This document shows positions 42,963 to 52,400 of a DNA stretch of 64,000 nucleotides, piece by piece. This DNA is from an uncultured Bacteroidales bacterium (GTDB taxonomy: Bacteria > Bacteroidota > Bacteroidia > Bacteroidales > UBA932). The first letter of the stretch is position 1. Each line of letters opens with the position of its first letter. The stretch covers positions 61,200 through 125,199 of the forward strand of contig CAJODQ010000008.1 of the NCBI GenBank assembly GCA_905233345.1, read 5' to 3'. A model generated the notes under the pieces. It saw only the letters and a list, made by a program, of their open reading frames with translations. It was not told the origin of the DNA and made no database searches. The translations under genes and the position numbers were made by a program.

Positions 42963-44239
42963 AGCGCATCCAGGTCGTGACGATGGGGTGCTCCAAGAAC
43001 CGGGTGGATTCGGAGCATCTGATGCGCGTTCTTCAGGAGCGCGGCTACGAACTCGTGCCTGAAAGTGTTGACCTGGCTTCCGGCGGGGTCGACGAAGTGA
43101 TCATCAATACCTGCGGCTTTATCCAGGACGCCAAGGAGGAATCCATCAACGCCATCCTGGAGGCGGTGGAGGCCAAACAGGCGGGGCTGGTGCAGAAGGT
43201 GTCGGTGTTCGGCTGCCTGTCGCAGCGCTACCGCAGCGAGCTGCCGCCCGAGATTCCCGAAGTGGACGAGTGGAACGGGGTGCTGACCTTCGACACGCTG
43301 GGCCGTGTCCTTACTACGCCGAAGCACTATGCTTACCTGAAGATCGCCGAAGGCTGCGACCGTTCGTGCTCGTACTGCGCCATCCCGATGATCCGCGGTC
43401 CGCACGTGAGCGTGCCGATGGAGCAGCTGGTGGCGGAGGCGAAGCTGCTGGCGGCGCAGGGCGTCAGGGAACTGATCGTCATTGCGCAGGATACGACCTA
43501 TTATGGGCTTGATCTGTACGGAAAGCGGATGCTGGGCACGCTGCTCGCGCAGCTGGCCGCCATCGACGGCATCGAATGGATCCGCCTGCACTATAGCTAT
43601 CCGGCGGGTTTCCCGGAAGATGTGCTCCGCGTGATGGCCGAGAATCCGAAGATCTGCCCGTATATCGACATTCCGCTGCAGCACAGCGCCGACAAGGTGT
43701 TGTCGATGATGCGCCGCGGCGTGACGGGCCGCGAGACCCGTGACCTGGTGTCGCGCATGCGCCGGATGGTCCCGGGCGTGGTGCTCCGCACGACGCTGAT
43801 CGTGGGGCATCCGGGCGAGGGCGAAGCGGAGTTTGAAGACCTGCTGGACTTCGTCCGCGAATGCCGTTTCGAACGGCTCGGCGCCTTCCAGTATTCCGAA
43901 GAGGAGGGCACTTACGGGGCCATCCACTACAAGGATGACATCCCCGCCGAAGTCAAACAGGAGCGGTACGACCGGCTGATGGAACTCCAGAGCGGCATCT
44001 CGCTGGCCTACAACCAGTCGCGCGTCGGCACCCGCGCCCGCGTCCTCGTCGACTCCGTCTCCGCCGACGGCATCCTCGTCTGTCGCAGTCAGACAGAGTC
44101 CCCCGAAGTAGACGGCGAGATCCTCGTCAAAAGCGATGCGAAAGACCTGGTGGGCCAGTTTATCGACGTGAAGATAAGCGGTGCCGACGAATACGATTTA
44201 ATTGCAGAGATTCCGGGTCAAGCCCGGAATGACGAATAA
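42959..44239 (+). CDS. rimO: Ribosomal protein S12 methylthiotransferase RimO
   Basis: 426 residues from GTG 42959. The N-terminal UPF0004 domain has cysteines in TMGCSKNRVDSE, NTCGF and FGCLSQRY; the radical SAM motif is GCDRSCSYCAIP; a TRAM-type domain ends the protein. It adds a methylthio group to an Asp of ribosomal protein S12. The natural C-terminus would lie near DLIAE; palindromic repeat copy 5 adds EIPGQARNDE and the stop codon. Confidence 0.94.
   Translation: MKRIQVVTMGCSKNRVDSEHLMRVLQERGYELVPESVDLASGGVDEVIINTCGFIQDAKEESINAILEAVEAKQAGLVQKVSVFGCLSQRYRSELPPEIPEVDEWNGVLTFDTLGRVLTTPKHYAYLKIAEGCDRSCSYCAIPMIRGPHVSVPMEQLVAEAKLLAAQGVRELIVIAQDTTYYGLDLYGKRMLGTLLAQLAAIDGIEWIRLHYSYPAGFPEDVLRVMAENPKICPYIDIPLQHSADKVLSMMRRGVTGRETRDLVSRMRRMVPGVVLRTTLIVGHPGEGEAEFEDLLDFVRECRFERLGAFQYSEEEGTYGAIHYKDDIPAEVKQERYDRLMELQSGISLAYNQSRVGTRARVLVDSVSADGILVCRSQTESPEVDGEILVKSDAKDLVGQFIDVKISGADEYDLIAEIPGQARNDE
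44207..44234. repeat. Dispersed palindromic repeat, copy 5, forming the 3' end of rimO
   Basis: GAG then ATTCCGGG-tcaag-CCCGGAAT then GACGA. It lies within the rimO frame up to 5 bases before its stop at 44239. Confidence 0.8.
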
Positions 44240-44246
44240 TACGATT

Positions 44247-44993
44247 ATGGAATTATTGAAAGGAAAGGTCGCGCTGATTACGGGCGCGGCACGGGGCATC
44301 GGCAAACAGATCGCCCTGAAATTTGCAGAAGAAGGCGCTGATATCGCCTTCACCGACCTCGTGATCGACGAAACCGGCGAGCAGACCAAGAAGGAACTCG
44401 AAGCCTTCGGCGTCCGCGTCCTGGCTCTCGCCTCCAATGCCGCCGACTTCGAACAGACCCATCACGCCGTCGAACAGATCGTCGAACATTTCGGCCGCAT
44501 CGACGTGCTCGTCAACAACGCAGGCATCACCAAGGACGGCCTCATGCTGCGTATGAGCGAACTCCAGTGGGACGCCGTCCTGACCGTCAACCTCAAGAGC
44601 GCCTTCAACTTCATCCACGCCGTGAGTCCCGTCATGCTGCGCCAGCGCGGCGGCTCGATCATCAACATCAGCTCCATCGTGGGCGTCCACGGCAACGCCG
44701 GCCAATGCAACTATTCCGCATCCAAGGCCGGCATGATCGGCCTGGCCAAATCCATCGCCCAGGAACTCGGTCCCAAGGGCGTCCGTGCCAACGTCGTGGC
44801 CCCCGGCTTCATCCTGACCGACATGACCGAGAAACTCGGTCCCGAGGTCCTGAAACAGTGGGAAGCCAAGATCCCGATGCGCCGCGGCGGAACCCCGGCT
44901 GAAGTGGCGAAAGTCTGTACTTTCCTGGCTTCCGACCTGGCCTCCTATGTTTCCGGACAGGTGATCCTGGTCGACGGAGGAATGGGAATGTAA
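44247..44993 (+). CDS. fabG: 3-oxoacyl-[acyl-carrier-protein] reductase FabG
   Basis: 248 residues from ATG 44247. NADP motif TGAARGIG, NNAG, the catalytic Ser/Tyr/Lys in NISSIVG and YSASKAG, and the C-terminal VDGGMGM. It reduces 3-oxoacyl-ACP in fatty-acid elongation. No other fab gene is adjacent. A frame upstream runs from the palindromic repeat but is not a better start. A terminator follows at 45001-45025. Confidence 0.93.
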   Translation: MELLKGKVALITGAARGIGKQIALKFAEEGADIAFTDLVIDETGEQTKKELEAFGVRVLALASNAADFEQTHHAVEQIVEHFGRIDVLVNNAGITKDGLMLRMSELQWDAVLTVNLKSAFNFIHAVSPVMLRQRGGSIINISSIVGVHGNAGQCNYSASKAGMIGLAKSIAQELGPKGVRANVVAPGFILTDMTEKLGPEVLKQWEAKIPMRRGGTPAEVAKVCTFLASDLASYVSGQVILVDGGMGM

Positions 44994-45000
44994 GAGCAAA

Positions 45001-45025
45001 TCGGTACAACGATACCGCTTTTTTT
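45001..45025 (+). terminator. Terminator after fabG
   Basis: Short stem CGGTA / TACCG, then C and seven T. Confidence 0.65.
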
Positions 45026-45065
45026 GTAACTTTAAGGACAAATTGTACTGAAATCCTTAATACAA

Positions 45066-45746
45066 ATGCCTATGAAAAAGTATGTAGCAGAATGTATCGG
45101 AACGTTCGTACTGACGTTCCTGGGCTGCGGAACAGCCATGTTCCTGGGTTGCGGTGACACCGCCGGCGTCGTGGGTACCGCCATTGCCTTCGGTCTTTCC
45201 GTCGTTGCCATGGCCTATACCATCGGCGGCATCTCCGGATGCCACATCAATCCGGCCATCACCTTCGGTGTGGCCATCTCCGGCCGTATGAGCTGGAAAG
45301 ATGCAGTCGGTTACTGGGTGGGCCAGATCATCGGCGCCATCATCGCCGGTGCCGTGCTGACGCTCATCGTCAAGGTGACGGGCGCTCCGGGTGCCATGGG
45401 TAACCCGGCTGGCCTCGGCGCCAACGGCGTGGCCAATGCCGGTGGCGTGGGCGGCGCCCTCCTCGTCGAGTGCATCGCCACCTTCCTCTTCGTCTTTGTG
45501 GTCCTCGGGACGACCGACGAGAAGAAAGGAGCCGGCAACCTGGCCGGCCTGGCTATCGGTCTGACGCTGATCCTCATCCACCTGGTGTGCATCAACCTGA
45601 CTGGTACTTCCGTCAACCCGGCCCGTTCCATCGGCCCGGCACTCTTTGTCGGCGGCGAAGCCCTCGCCAATGTCTGGGTCTTCATCCTGGCCCCGATGGT
45701 GGGCGGCGCCCTGGCTGCTGGCTGCTGGAAGGCGATTGCCAAATAA
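45066..45746 (+). CDS. aqpZ: Aquaporin Z-like MIP channel
   Basis: 226 residues with six membrane helices and two NPA boxes (HINPAITFG and VNPARSIGPAL). The selectivity filter residues expected for a water channel are present: His in LIHLVC, Thr in LTGTS and Arg after the second NPA; Tyr replaces the usual Phe (MAYTIGG). Water transport is therefore more likely than glycerol. A single-gene unit with a strong terminator. Confidence 0.93.
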   Translation: MPMKKYVAECIGTFVLTFLGCGTAMFLGCGDTAGVVGTAIAFGLSVVAMAYTIGGISGCHINPAITFGVAISGRMSWKDAVGYWVGQIIGAIIAGAVLTLIVKVTGAPGAMGNPAGLGANGVANAGGVGGALLVECIATFLFVFVVLGTTDEKKGAGNLAGLAIGLTLILIHLVCINLTGTSVNPARSIGPALFVGGEALANVWVFILAPMVGGALAAGCWKAIAK

Positions 45747-45768
45747 CAGCTGTCACACAGGCTTTTCG

Positions 45769-45804
45769 ACCCGTAGGAGCGCGAATCTCCTACGGGTTTT
45801 TTTT
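45769..45804 (+). terminator. Terminator after aqpZ
   Basis: Perfect stem ACCCGTAGGAG / CTCCTACGGGT with a 7-base loop and eight T. Confidence 0.9.
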
Positions 45805-45819
45805 CTGCGAAAAAAGTAT

Positions 45820-45827
45820 TATTTTTG
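45820..45827 (+). promoter_or_regulatory. Bacteroidota -7 box of the wza-wzz pair
   Basis: TATTTTTG, 34 bases before ATG 45862 and immediately after the aqpZ terminator. Confidence 0.6.
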
Positions 45828-45861
45828 CAGATTATTACTTAATGTGTATAACTGTACGCTT

Positions 45862-48270
45862 ATGCTGAAAAAGATATTTTTGCTGATGGCTGTCCTGTGC
45901 ACTGCCCTGTTGGCCATCGCACAGAGCACGATGACCGACATCCAGGTGCTGGAATATGTGAAGGCCGGTGTCGAGCAGGGGAAACCTCAGGAACAGATGC
46001 TCCGGGAACTGGCTGCCCGCGGTGTGGACCGGGCGCAGGCCGAACGGGTCCGGGCGCTGTACGAGCGCCAGAAGACCAGCTCGGCGCAGGCTGCCTCCAC
46101 CACGACGGAAAGCCGCAGCCATTCCGTGGCCGGAGAGGTGGATATCAACCCGGCAGCCTTTGAGGAAGACACGGCGATGACGGCCATCCGAATTTTCGGT
46201 CGCGACGTGTTCCGCAACAAGTCGCTCAACTTTGCACCGAGCGAGAACCTGGCCACCCCGAAAAACTACCGGCTCGGCCCGGGCGACGAGGTGATCATCG
46301 ACATCTTCGGCGCCAACCAGGTGACCCTGCGCAGCGTCATTTCGCCGGAAGGCAGCATCAACGTCGATGTGCTCGGCCCCCTCTATCTGAGCGGCATGAC
46401 CATCGAAGAAGCGAACAAATACCTGAAGCGCAAGCTCGCCGGCATCTACGGCGGCCTGAACCGCAGTTCGGCGGGTACCGATATCCGGCTGAGCCTCGGC
46501 CAGATCCGCTCCATCCAGGTCAACGTCCTGGGCGACGTGCAGCAGGCAGGTACCTATGTGGTATCGGCCTTCTCCACGGTGTTCCACGTCCTGTATCTGG
46601 CGGGCGGCGTGACGGGTCCGGGCTCCCTGCGCAACATCACCGTCACCCGCGCCGGCAAGGTCGTGGGGGAGGTGGACGTGTATGACTTCCTGATGAACGG
46701 TTCGCGGGAAAGCGACATCCGCCTGGAAGAAGGCGACGTGGTGATGGTCCATCCGTACACCTGCATGGTGAAGATCGGCGGTGAGGTGAAACGCCCGATG
46801 AACTTCGAGATGAAGGAAGGCGAGACCCTGCAGGACCTGCTCCGCTATGCGGGCGGTTTTGCCGGCGGCGCCTATACCGACAACGTGACTGTGGTGCGCC
46901 AGAATGGCCGCAACTACGAGGTCCGCACCGTGGAGGCCAAAGACTTTCCGCATTTCCTGATGAAGGACGGCGATGAAGTGACGGTGTCGAAACTGAACTC
47001 GTTCTATGAAAACCGCATCGCCATCAGCGGTGCCGTGTACCAGCCCGGTACCTACGAATTTGGCGGTGACGTGAAGACCGTACGCCAGCTGGTGTCCAAG
47101 GCCGGTGGCCTGCGGCCCGATGCGTTCCTGAACCGCGCCGTGCTGCACCGCGAGCACGAAGACAAGAGCCTGGAAGTCATCTCGCTCAACCTGGGCCGGG
47201 TGATGAGCGGCCAGGATCCCGATGTCCTGCTGCAAAAGAACGACGAACTTTTCGTCACCAGTGAAGCGGATCTGCGGGAGCAGGGCACCATGACCATCTA
47301 CGGCATGGTAGCCAATCCCGGTACCTTCCCCTTCGCCAAGAATACGACCGTTGAAGACCTCATCATCATGGCCGGTGGTCTGCGCGAAGGCGCCTCGCTC
47401 GCCCGCGTGGACGTAGCCCGGCGCAAACGCGACGCGAACGGCCTGGTCCAGACCGACGAAGTGGGCGAGATCTTCAACCTGAGTTTGAAAGACGGCTTCC
47501 TCGACGATGGCGGCACGCGCTTCTACCTGCAGCCCTACGATGAGGTGACCGTGCACCAGAGCCCTTCTTACAATGCACAGACCCACGTGACCCTGACCGG
47601 TGAGGCCAACTTCCCCGGCTCCTTCACGATGACTCACCGCAACGAGCGCTTGAGCGACCTGGTCAAGAAAGCCGGCGGCATCACCAACTACGCCTACCTC
47701 CAGGGCGCGCGCCTGTTCCGCAATATGACGGACGACGAGCGTCGGCAGATCATCGACATCCTGAGCATACGTGTGGGCCGGGAGAACACGGCGATCGATA
47801 CGGCCAATGTCTATCAGATGATGGAGAATTACCAGGTGGGTATCCGGCTCGACCAGGCACTGGCCAATCCGGGCTCCGATGCGGATATCATCCTGCAGGA
47901 AGGCGACGTGCTTGACATCCCGGTCGTACGTGGTACCGTGCGTATCATGGGTGCCGTGATGATGCCTTCCGTGGTGTCGTTCAACAGCCGTCTCAGCGGC
48001 AAGGACTACATCAAGGCCGCTGGTGGCTATTCCGCCAACGCCAAGAAGAACAAGGCGTACGTGGTGCACATGAACGGCAACTCCGAACCTTTGAAGGGCG
48101 GTACGCGCATCTTTGCGGGCGACGACATCGTGATACCGGAGAAACGCGTCAAGGAGGGGACGACCGACCGTACCTTCCAGTATGTGACCGCGTCGGTCAG
48201 CGCCCTGACGGCCATCACCTCCGCCGGCGCATACATCTATCTGATCATCCAGAACAGCAACAAAAAATAG
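45862..48270 (+). CDS. wza: Wza-like polysaccharide export protein with SLBB domains
   Basis: 802 residues from ATG 45862, with signal peptide (cleavage after AIAQ). A helical N-terminal region, the Poly_export domain (LGPGDEVIIDIFG ... INVDVLGPLYLSG) and six SLBB-type domains follow (QVNVLGDVQQAGTY, KIGGEVKRPM, AISGAVYQPGTY, IYGMVANPGTF, LTGEANFPGSF, RIMGAVMMPS), with one C-terminal hydrophobic helix (ALTAITSAGAYIYLII). It forms the outer-membrane exit for capsule or exopolysaccharide. Only wzz follows; no sugar transferases are adjacent, so it may serve a distant cluster. Confidence 0.9.
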   Translation: MLKKIFLLMAVLCTALLAIAQSTMTDIQVLEYVKAGVEQGKPQEQMLRELAARGVDRAQAERVRALYERQKTSSAQAASTTTESRSHSVAGEVDINPAAFEEDTAMTAIRIFGRDVFRNKSLNFAPSENLATPKNYRLGPGDEVIIDIFGANQVTLRSVISPEGSINVDVLGPLYLSGMTIEEANKYLKRKLAGIYGGLNRSSAGTDIRLSLGQIRSIQVNVLGDVQQAGTYVVSAFSTVFHVLYLAGGVTGPGSLRNITVTRAGKVVGEVDVYDFLMNGSRESDIRLEEGDVVMVHPYTCMVKIGGEVKRPMNFEMKEGETLQDLLRYAGGFAGGAYTDNVTVVRQNGRNYEVRTVEAKDFPHFLMKDGDEVTVSKLNSFYENRIAISGAVYQPGTYEFGGDVKTVRQLVSKAGGLRPDAFLNRAVLHREHEDKSLEVISLNLGRVMSGQDPDVLLQKNDELFVTSEADLREQGTMTIYGMVANPGTFPFAKNTTVEDLIIMAGGLREGASLARVDVARRKRDANGLVQTDEVGEIFNLSLKDGFLDDGGTRFYLQPYDEVTVHQSPSYNAQTHVTLTGEANFPGSFTMTHRNERLSDLVKKAGGITNYAYLQGARLFRNMTDDERRQIIDILSIRVGRENTAIDTANVYQMMENYQVGIRLDQALANPGSDADIILQEGDVLDIPVVRGTVRIMGAVMMPSVVSFNSRLSGKDYIKAAGGYSANAKKNKAYVVHMNGNSEPLKGGTRIFAGDDIVIPEKRVKEGTTDRTFQYVTASVSALTAITSAGAYIYLIIQNSNKK

Positions 48271-48276
48271 CCGCTT

Positions 48277-49407
48277 ATGGAAGAAAACTATCGTGACGTG
48301 AACGTCGAGGACGAGGGCTTCACCATCGACTGGATGGAGATCCTGCGCAAGCTCTTGCGCCGCTGGAAGTTCATCGTGCTGGTGACCTTTATCTTCTCGG
48401 TCCTTGGCGTGCTCTTCGCCCTGTCGATGGAGCGCAAGTACCAGGTGACCGTGACCCTGGCCCCCGAGATGCAGAACCGTGCAAGCGGTACCGTGTCGGC
48501 CCTGGCCAGCATGCTGGGTGGCGGCGCGACGCTCAACTCGTCGCCCGATGCCCTGAACATCACGCTCTTCCCCCAGATCAGCGCCAGCACGCCTTTCCTG
48601 TGCTCGCTGCTCGAAGTGCCGGTGACCCCGTACGTGCCGCAGCCGCAGCTGGTGGCGGGCGTCGTGCCCGACACCACCACGGTGTTCATCCATGTGCTGG
48701 GCCGCGACAAGGCCATGAGCGAGAAGAAGGCCCGCAAGATGGCCGAGGCGGATGCCAAGTATCTGTATGATGACAGTGTCATCAATCCCGAGGACCTGAC
48801 GCCCCGCCAGGGCAAGGCTGTCAGTGCCCTGCGCTCTTCCATCAATACCAGCGTCGACAACAAGACCGGCGTCACGACCATCGTGGTGACAGGCGACGAC
48901 CGGATGATCGTCAAGCAGCTGGCTGATACCGTGACCCAGCGCCTGCAGGATTTCGTGATCGACTATCGCACCAAGAAGGCCACGGCCGACTATGAATATT
49001 ACGTGCAGCTGGCCGACGAGGCCTATGCCAAGCTGGTCAAGGCGCAGGCTGCCTATGCCGCCCGCGTGGACTACGACCGCAGCGTGATCCTGCAGTCGGT
49101 CAACAGCGAGCGCCAGCGCCTCCAGGACGAGGCCAACCTGGCCAACCAGATCTACAGCCAGATGGCCCAGCAGCGCGAACTCGCCAAGGGCAAGATTCAG
49201 GAGATGAAACCGGTCTACGCCGTCGTTCAGCCGGCCAGCGTGCCTTTGCGCCCGGCCAACAGCCGCGCCAAGGTCTGCATCATCTGGTTCTTCGTCGGTT
49301 TCTTCCTCGCCTGTGCCTGGGTCGCTTTCGGCGATATCGTCATCAATTTTTTCAGGGATCTTTTCCATCCTCAGAAACCGGGCGCTTCCGCTACAGCCGG
49401 TGCTTAG
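48277..49407 (+). CDS. wzz: Wzz-family polysaccharide chain-length protein
   Basis: 376 residues. Membrane helix near 35-55 (FIVLVTFIFSVLGVLFAL), an extracytoplasmic domain rich in coiled coil (about 230-310) and a second helix (about 335-355) preceded by the Pro-rich QPASVPLRPANSRA. This is the Wzz topology, without the BY-kinase domain. It acts with the Wza-like protein 6 bases upstream. Confidence 0.9.
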   Translation: MEENYRDVNVEDEGFTIDWMEILRKLLRRWKFIVLVTFIFSVLGVLFALSMERKYQVTVTLAPEMQNRASGTVSALASMLGGGATLNSSPDALNITLFPQISASTPFLCSLLEVPVTPYVPQPQLVAGVVPDTTTVFIHVLGRDKAMSEKKARKMAEADAKYLYDDSVINPEDLTPRQGKAVSALRSSINTSVDNKTGVTTIVVTGDDRMIVKQLADTVTQRLQDFVIDYRTKKATADYEYYVQLADEAYAKLVKAQAAYAARVDYDRSVILQSVNSERQRLQDEANLANQIYSQMAQQRELAKGKIQEMKPVYAVVQPASVPLRPANSRAKVCIIWFFVGFFLACAWVAFGDIVINFFRDLFHPQKPGASATAGA

Positions 49408-49422
49408 GCCGTAGCAGTGGGT

Positions 49423-49468
49423 GATAAAAAATCCCGGGACCATTTTTCTGGTTCCGGGATTTTTTATC
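49423..49468. terminator. Long bidirectional terminator
   Basis: Near-perfect 20-bp stem, TGATAAAAAATCCCGG pairing with CCGGGATTTTTTATCA, between the convergent wzz and tricorn-like genes. The A and T runs form part of the stem, so both strands can terminate. Confidence 0.9.
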
Positions 49469-49489
49469 AGAGCAAGCGGAGGCCGCCTG

Positions 49490-52400
49490 CTATTCGAGGC
49501 CGATCCGGCTCTTGTCCGGGGCCGGCGGGGTAGGCGGCAGCGGCTTCCAGTTCTTCATTTCGGCTTTCAACACCTCGATGGCTTTGTCGAGCTGGGCGTC
49601 TTTGCCCTGGTAATCTTCGAACGGGTTGATGTCGATGTCAATGTCGGGATCCACGCCGTGTCCTTCGATGATCCACTTGCCTTCCAGCGAGTAGGAGGTG
49701 AAGAACGGGGTGCGCATGTCCTGTCCGTCGAGATAGGACCGTGAGCCGGAGATGCCCACGATACCGCCCCACGAGCGCTTGCCGATGAGCTTGCCCAGGC
49801 CGAGCTGGCGGAAGCCATACGGGAAGAGGTCGCCGTCGGACGAGGAGTACTTGTCGATGAGGCAGACCTTCGGGCCGTAGAAGGCCTGGTTCGGCACGGG
49901 CTGGTTGGCACCGTTGCGGTACATGCTCATGCGGTATACTTCGCGCTGCAGGCGCTCCAGGATCATCGGGGAGACGTTTCCGCCGCCGTTCATACGGTCG
50001 TCGATGATCAGGGCTTTCTTGTCGAGCTGCGTGTAGAAGAGCTTGGTGAACATGTCGAGGCCTTCGGTGCTCATGTCGGGGATGTGGATGTAGCCGATCT
50101 CACCGTTCGACGCCTTGTCGACCTTCTCGATGTTCTTGTTGACCCATTCGTAGTAGGCCAGGTTGCTCTCGTCGGCCACCGGTTTCACATACACGGTGCG
50201 GGCGTTCTTGCCGGTCGCGTTGTCGGCAATCTCGAGTGCGACAGTCTTGCCCACCTTGCCCACGAGGGCCTGGTAGATGTCGATCAGTTCGTTGGACGGA
50301 GTGCCGTTCACCTTGGTGATGTACTGGCCGACCTTGGCGTTCACGCCGGCAGCGTCAAGCGGGGAGACGAGGGTCTTGTCCCACGATGCACCCTTGAAGA
50401 TGTGCTCGATGCGGAAGGCACCGGTCTTGGGATCCTTGCTGAACTTGCCGCCCAGCAGGCCGGTGGCGATGCGCGGGATCTCCGGCACTTCGCCCGAAGT
50501 GATGTAGGCGTGACCCACGGTCAACTCGGAGATCATCTCGCCGATGAGGTAGGTCAGGTCGTGGCGGTGTTTCACATAGGGCAGCATCACGGCGTATTTG
50601 TCGTGGATGGCGTTCCAGTCGATGCCGTGCATGTTCTCCACGTAGAAGTTGTCGCGGGTCACGCGCCAGCTTTCGTCGTAGATCTGGCGCCATTCGGCCT
50701 CATGGTCGATGAGCATGTCCATCTCCTGGGTCGGGACGGGTGCGTCGAGTCTGGCCGGGCCGCCCCAGGCCGTCACATAGAACTTGCCGCCGTCGCGGAC
50801 GAGGCATTTCTTGTGGTCGGGCGTGAAGCTCAGGGGCATGTTCTTCGGACCGTCGGAGGTCTGCAGGGTCTTGAGGTCGAGCACCTTGACGGCCGATGCG
50901 CTGCCGCGGGCACCGCCCGGGCCACCGGCCGGCATGCCGGGCATGCCGCCGCCGAAGCTGCTGTAGTAGAGCTTGTCGTTGTCAGCCAGGATCAGGCGGT
51001 AGCGGCCGGCCGGCAGCGGCAGCACGCTGACGCGCTGGCCGATGCCTTCGACATCCACCTTCATCTTGGCGGGTTTTTCAGCCGCTGGCTTCTCAGGAGC
51101 CGGCTTGCCGGGCGCACCGGGTGCCGGGCCACCGGGCCTGGGGCCTTCAGGTTTCGCCGGCTTGACCCCGTATTCATCCGACGTCATCGTCGTCGGGTCG
51201 GGCGTATCCTTGGCCAGCGGAATCACGAACACATAGGAGTTGATGCTGTAGGAGGCGTTCCATTCCACCTGTGAATACTGGGAGCGGAGCTCGCGGGCCG
51301 AGGTGAAGAACAGGTATTTGCCGTCCTGCGAGAACATCGGGCTGGAGCAGTCGTACCAGCGGTCGGTGACCTGGTAGGACTTGCCGGAAGCCACGTTGTA
51401 GAGATAAATGGCCGAGATATCGTTGTCCAGCCCCATGGTGTAGGTGGCCCAGCTGCCGTCGGCCGAGAGGGTGAAGCCGCGCGGAGCGCTGGTCTGGCTG
51501 ACGATGATGCGGTCGAGCTTGCCGGATGCCACGTCGAGGCTGTAGATGTCGCGCTTCAGCGTGCTGAAATAGAGCGTCTTGCCGTCGGGCGACCACTGCA
51601 GGTTGCTAGGGTAACCATCGGTGAAATGGGTCAGCTGGCGGGGATGTTCCATGTCGTTGGAAGGCGCCACGTAGACCTGGTATTCGCCGTCCTTGTCAGA
51701 GAACCAGGCGACGTTCTTGCCGTCCGGGCTCCATTCGGCTTCACGCTCATGCGCACCCGGTGTGTGGGTGACGTTGCGGACGTCGCCCTTGCGGGCCGGG
51801 AGGGAAAAGACGTCACCGCGACCTACCAGGAGCACGCGCTCGCCGTCGGGCGAGAGGCTGTAGGAATTCAGGCGGTCGGAGACATTCTTGTATTCGGGAC
51901 GGCTGTAGAGGTTGTCGTTCTCCAGGTAGATGGTCACTTTTTCGCAAGTGCCTTTCTTGACGTCGTATTTATAGATGTAGCCGCCGTTCTCGAAGACCAC
52001 GTACTGCTGGGAGTAGGAGGGGAACTTGCAGTCGTACTCTTGGAAGTCCGTCACTTTGCGGGTCTTCTTGGTCTTGGTGTCGTAGACGAAGAGGTTCATG
52101 AAGCGGTCGCGGTCGGAGAGGTAGTAGATCTCGTTGCCGATCCACATCGGGAAGATGTCCTGGGCGTCGTTGTCGCTGATCTTCTCGAGCTTCGTGGTGC
52201 CGACCTGGTTGATCCAGATGTCGTCGGCCTGGCCGCCCCGGTAGTATTTCCAGGTGCGGAACTCGCGGAACATGCGGTTCATGGCGAGCTGCTTGCCGTC
52301 GGGCGAGTAGCTGCAGAAGCCGCCCTCGGTGGTGGGGATCTCCTCGGCGGGGCCGCCCAGGGCGTTGACCTTGCAGAGCTGGCCGCGCAGGCCGCTGAAG

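Noticed and set aside
45862-49407. A capsule biosynthesis locus
   Set aside because: Only export and chain-length genes are present; no transferases, flippase or polymerase occur within the window.
45835-49443. A 1202-codon open frame antisense to wza and wzz
   Set aside because: It mirrors strongly supported genes on the other strand. High GC makes long antisense frames common; the protein is His/Val/Ala/Gly-rich with no domain, and it runs across a terminator and a promoter.
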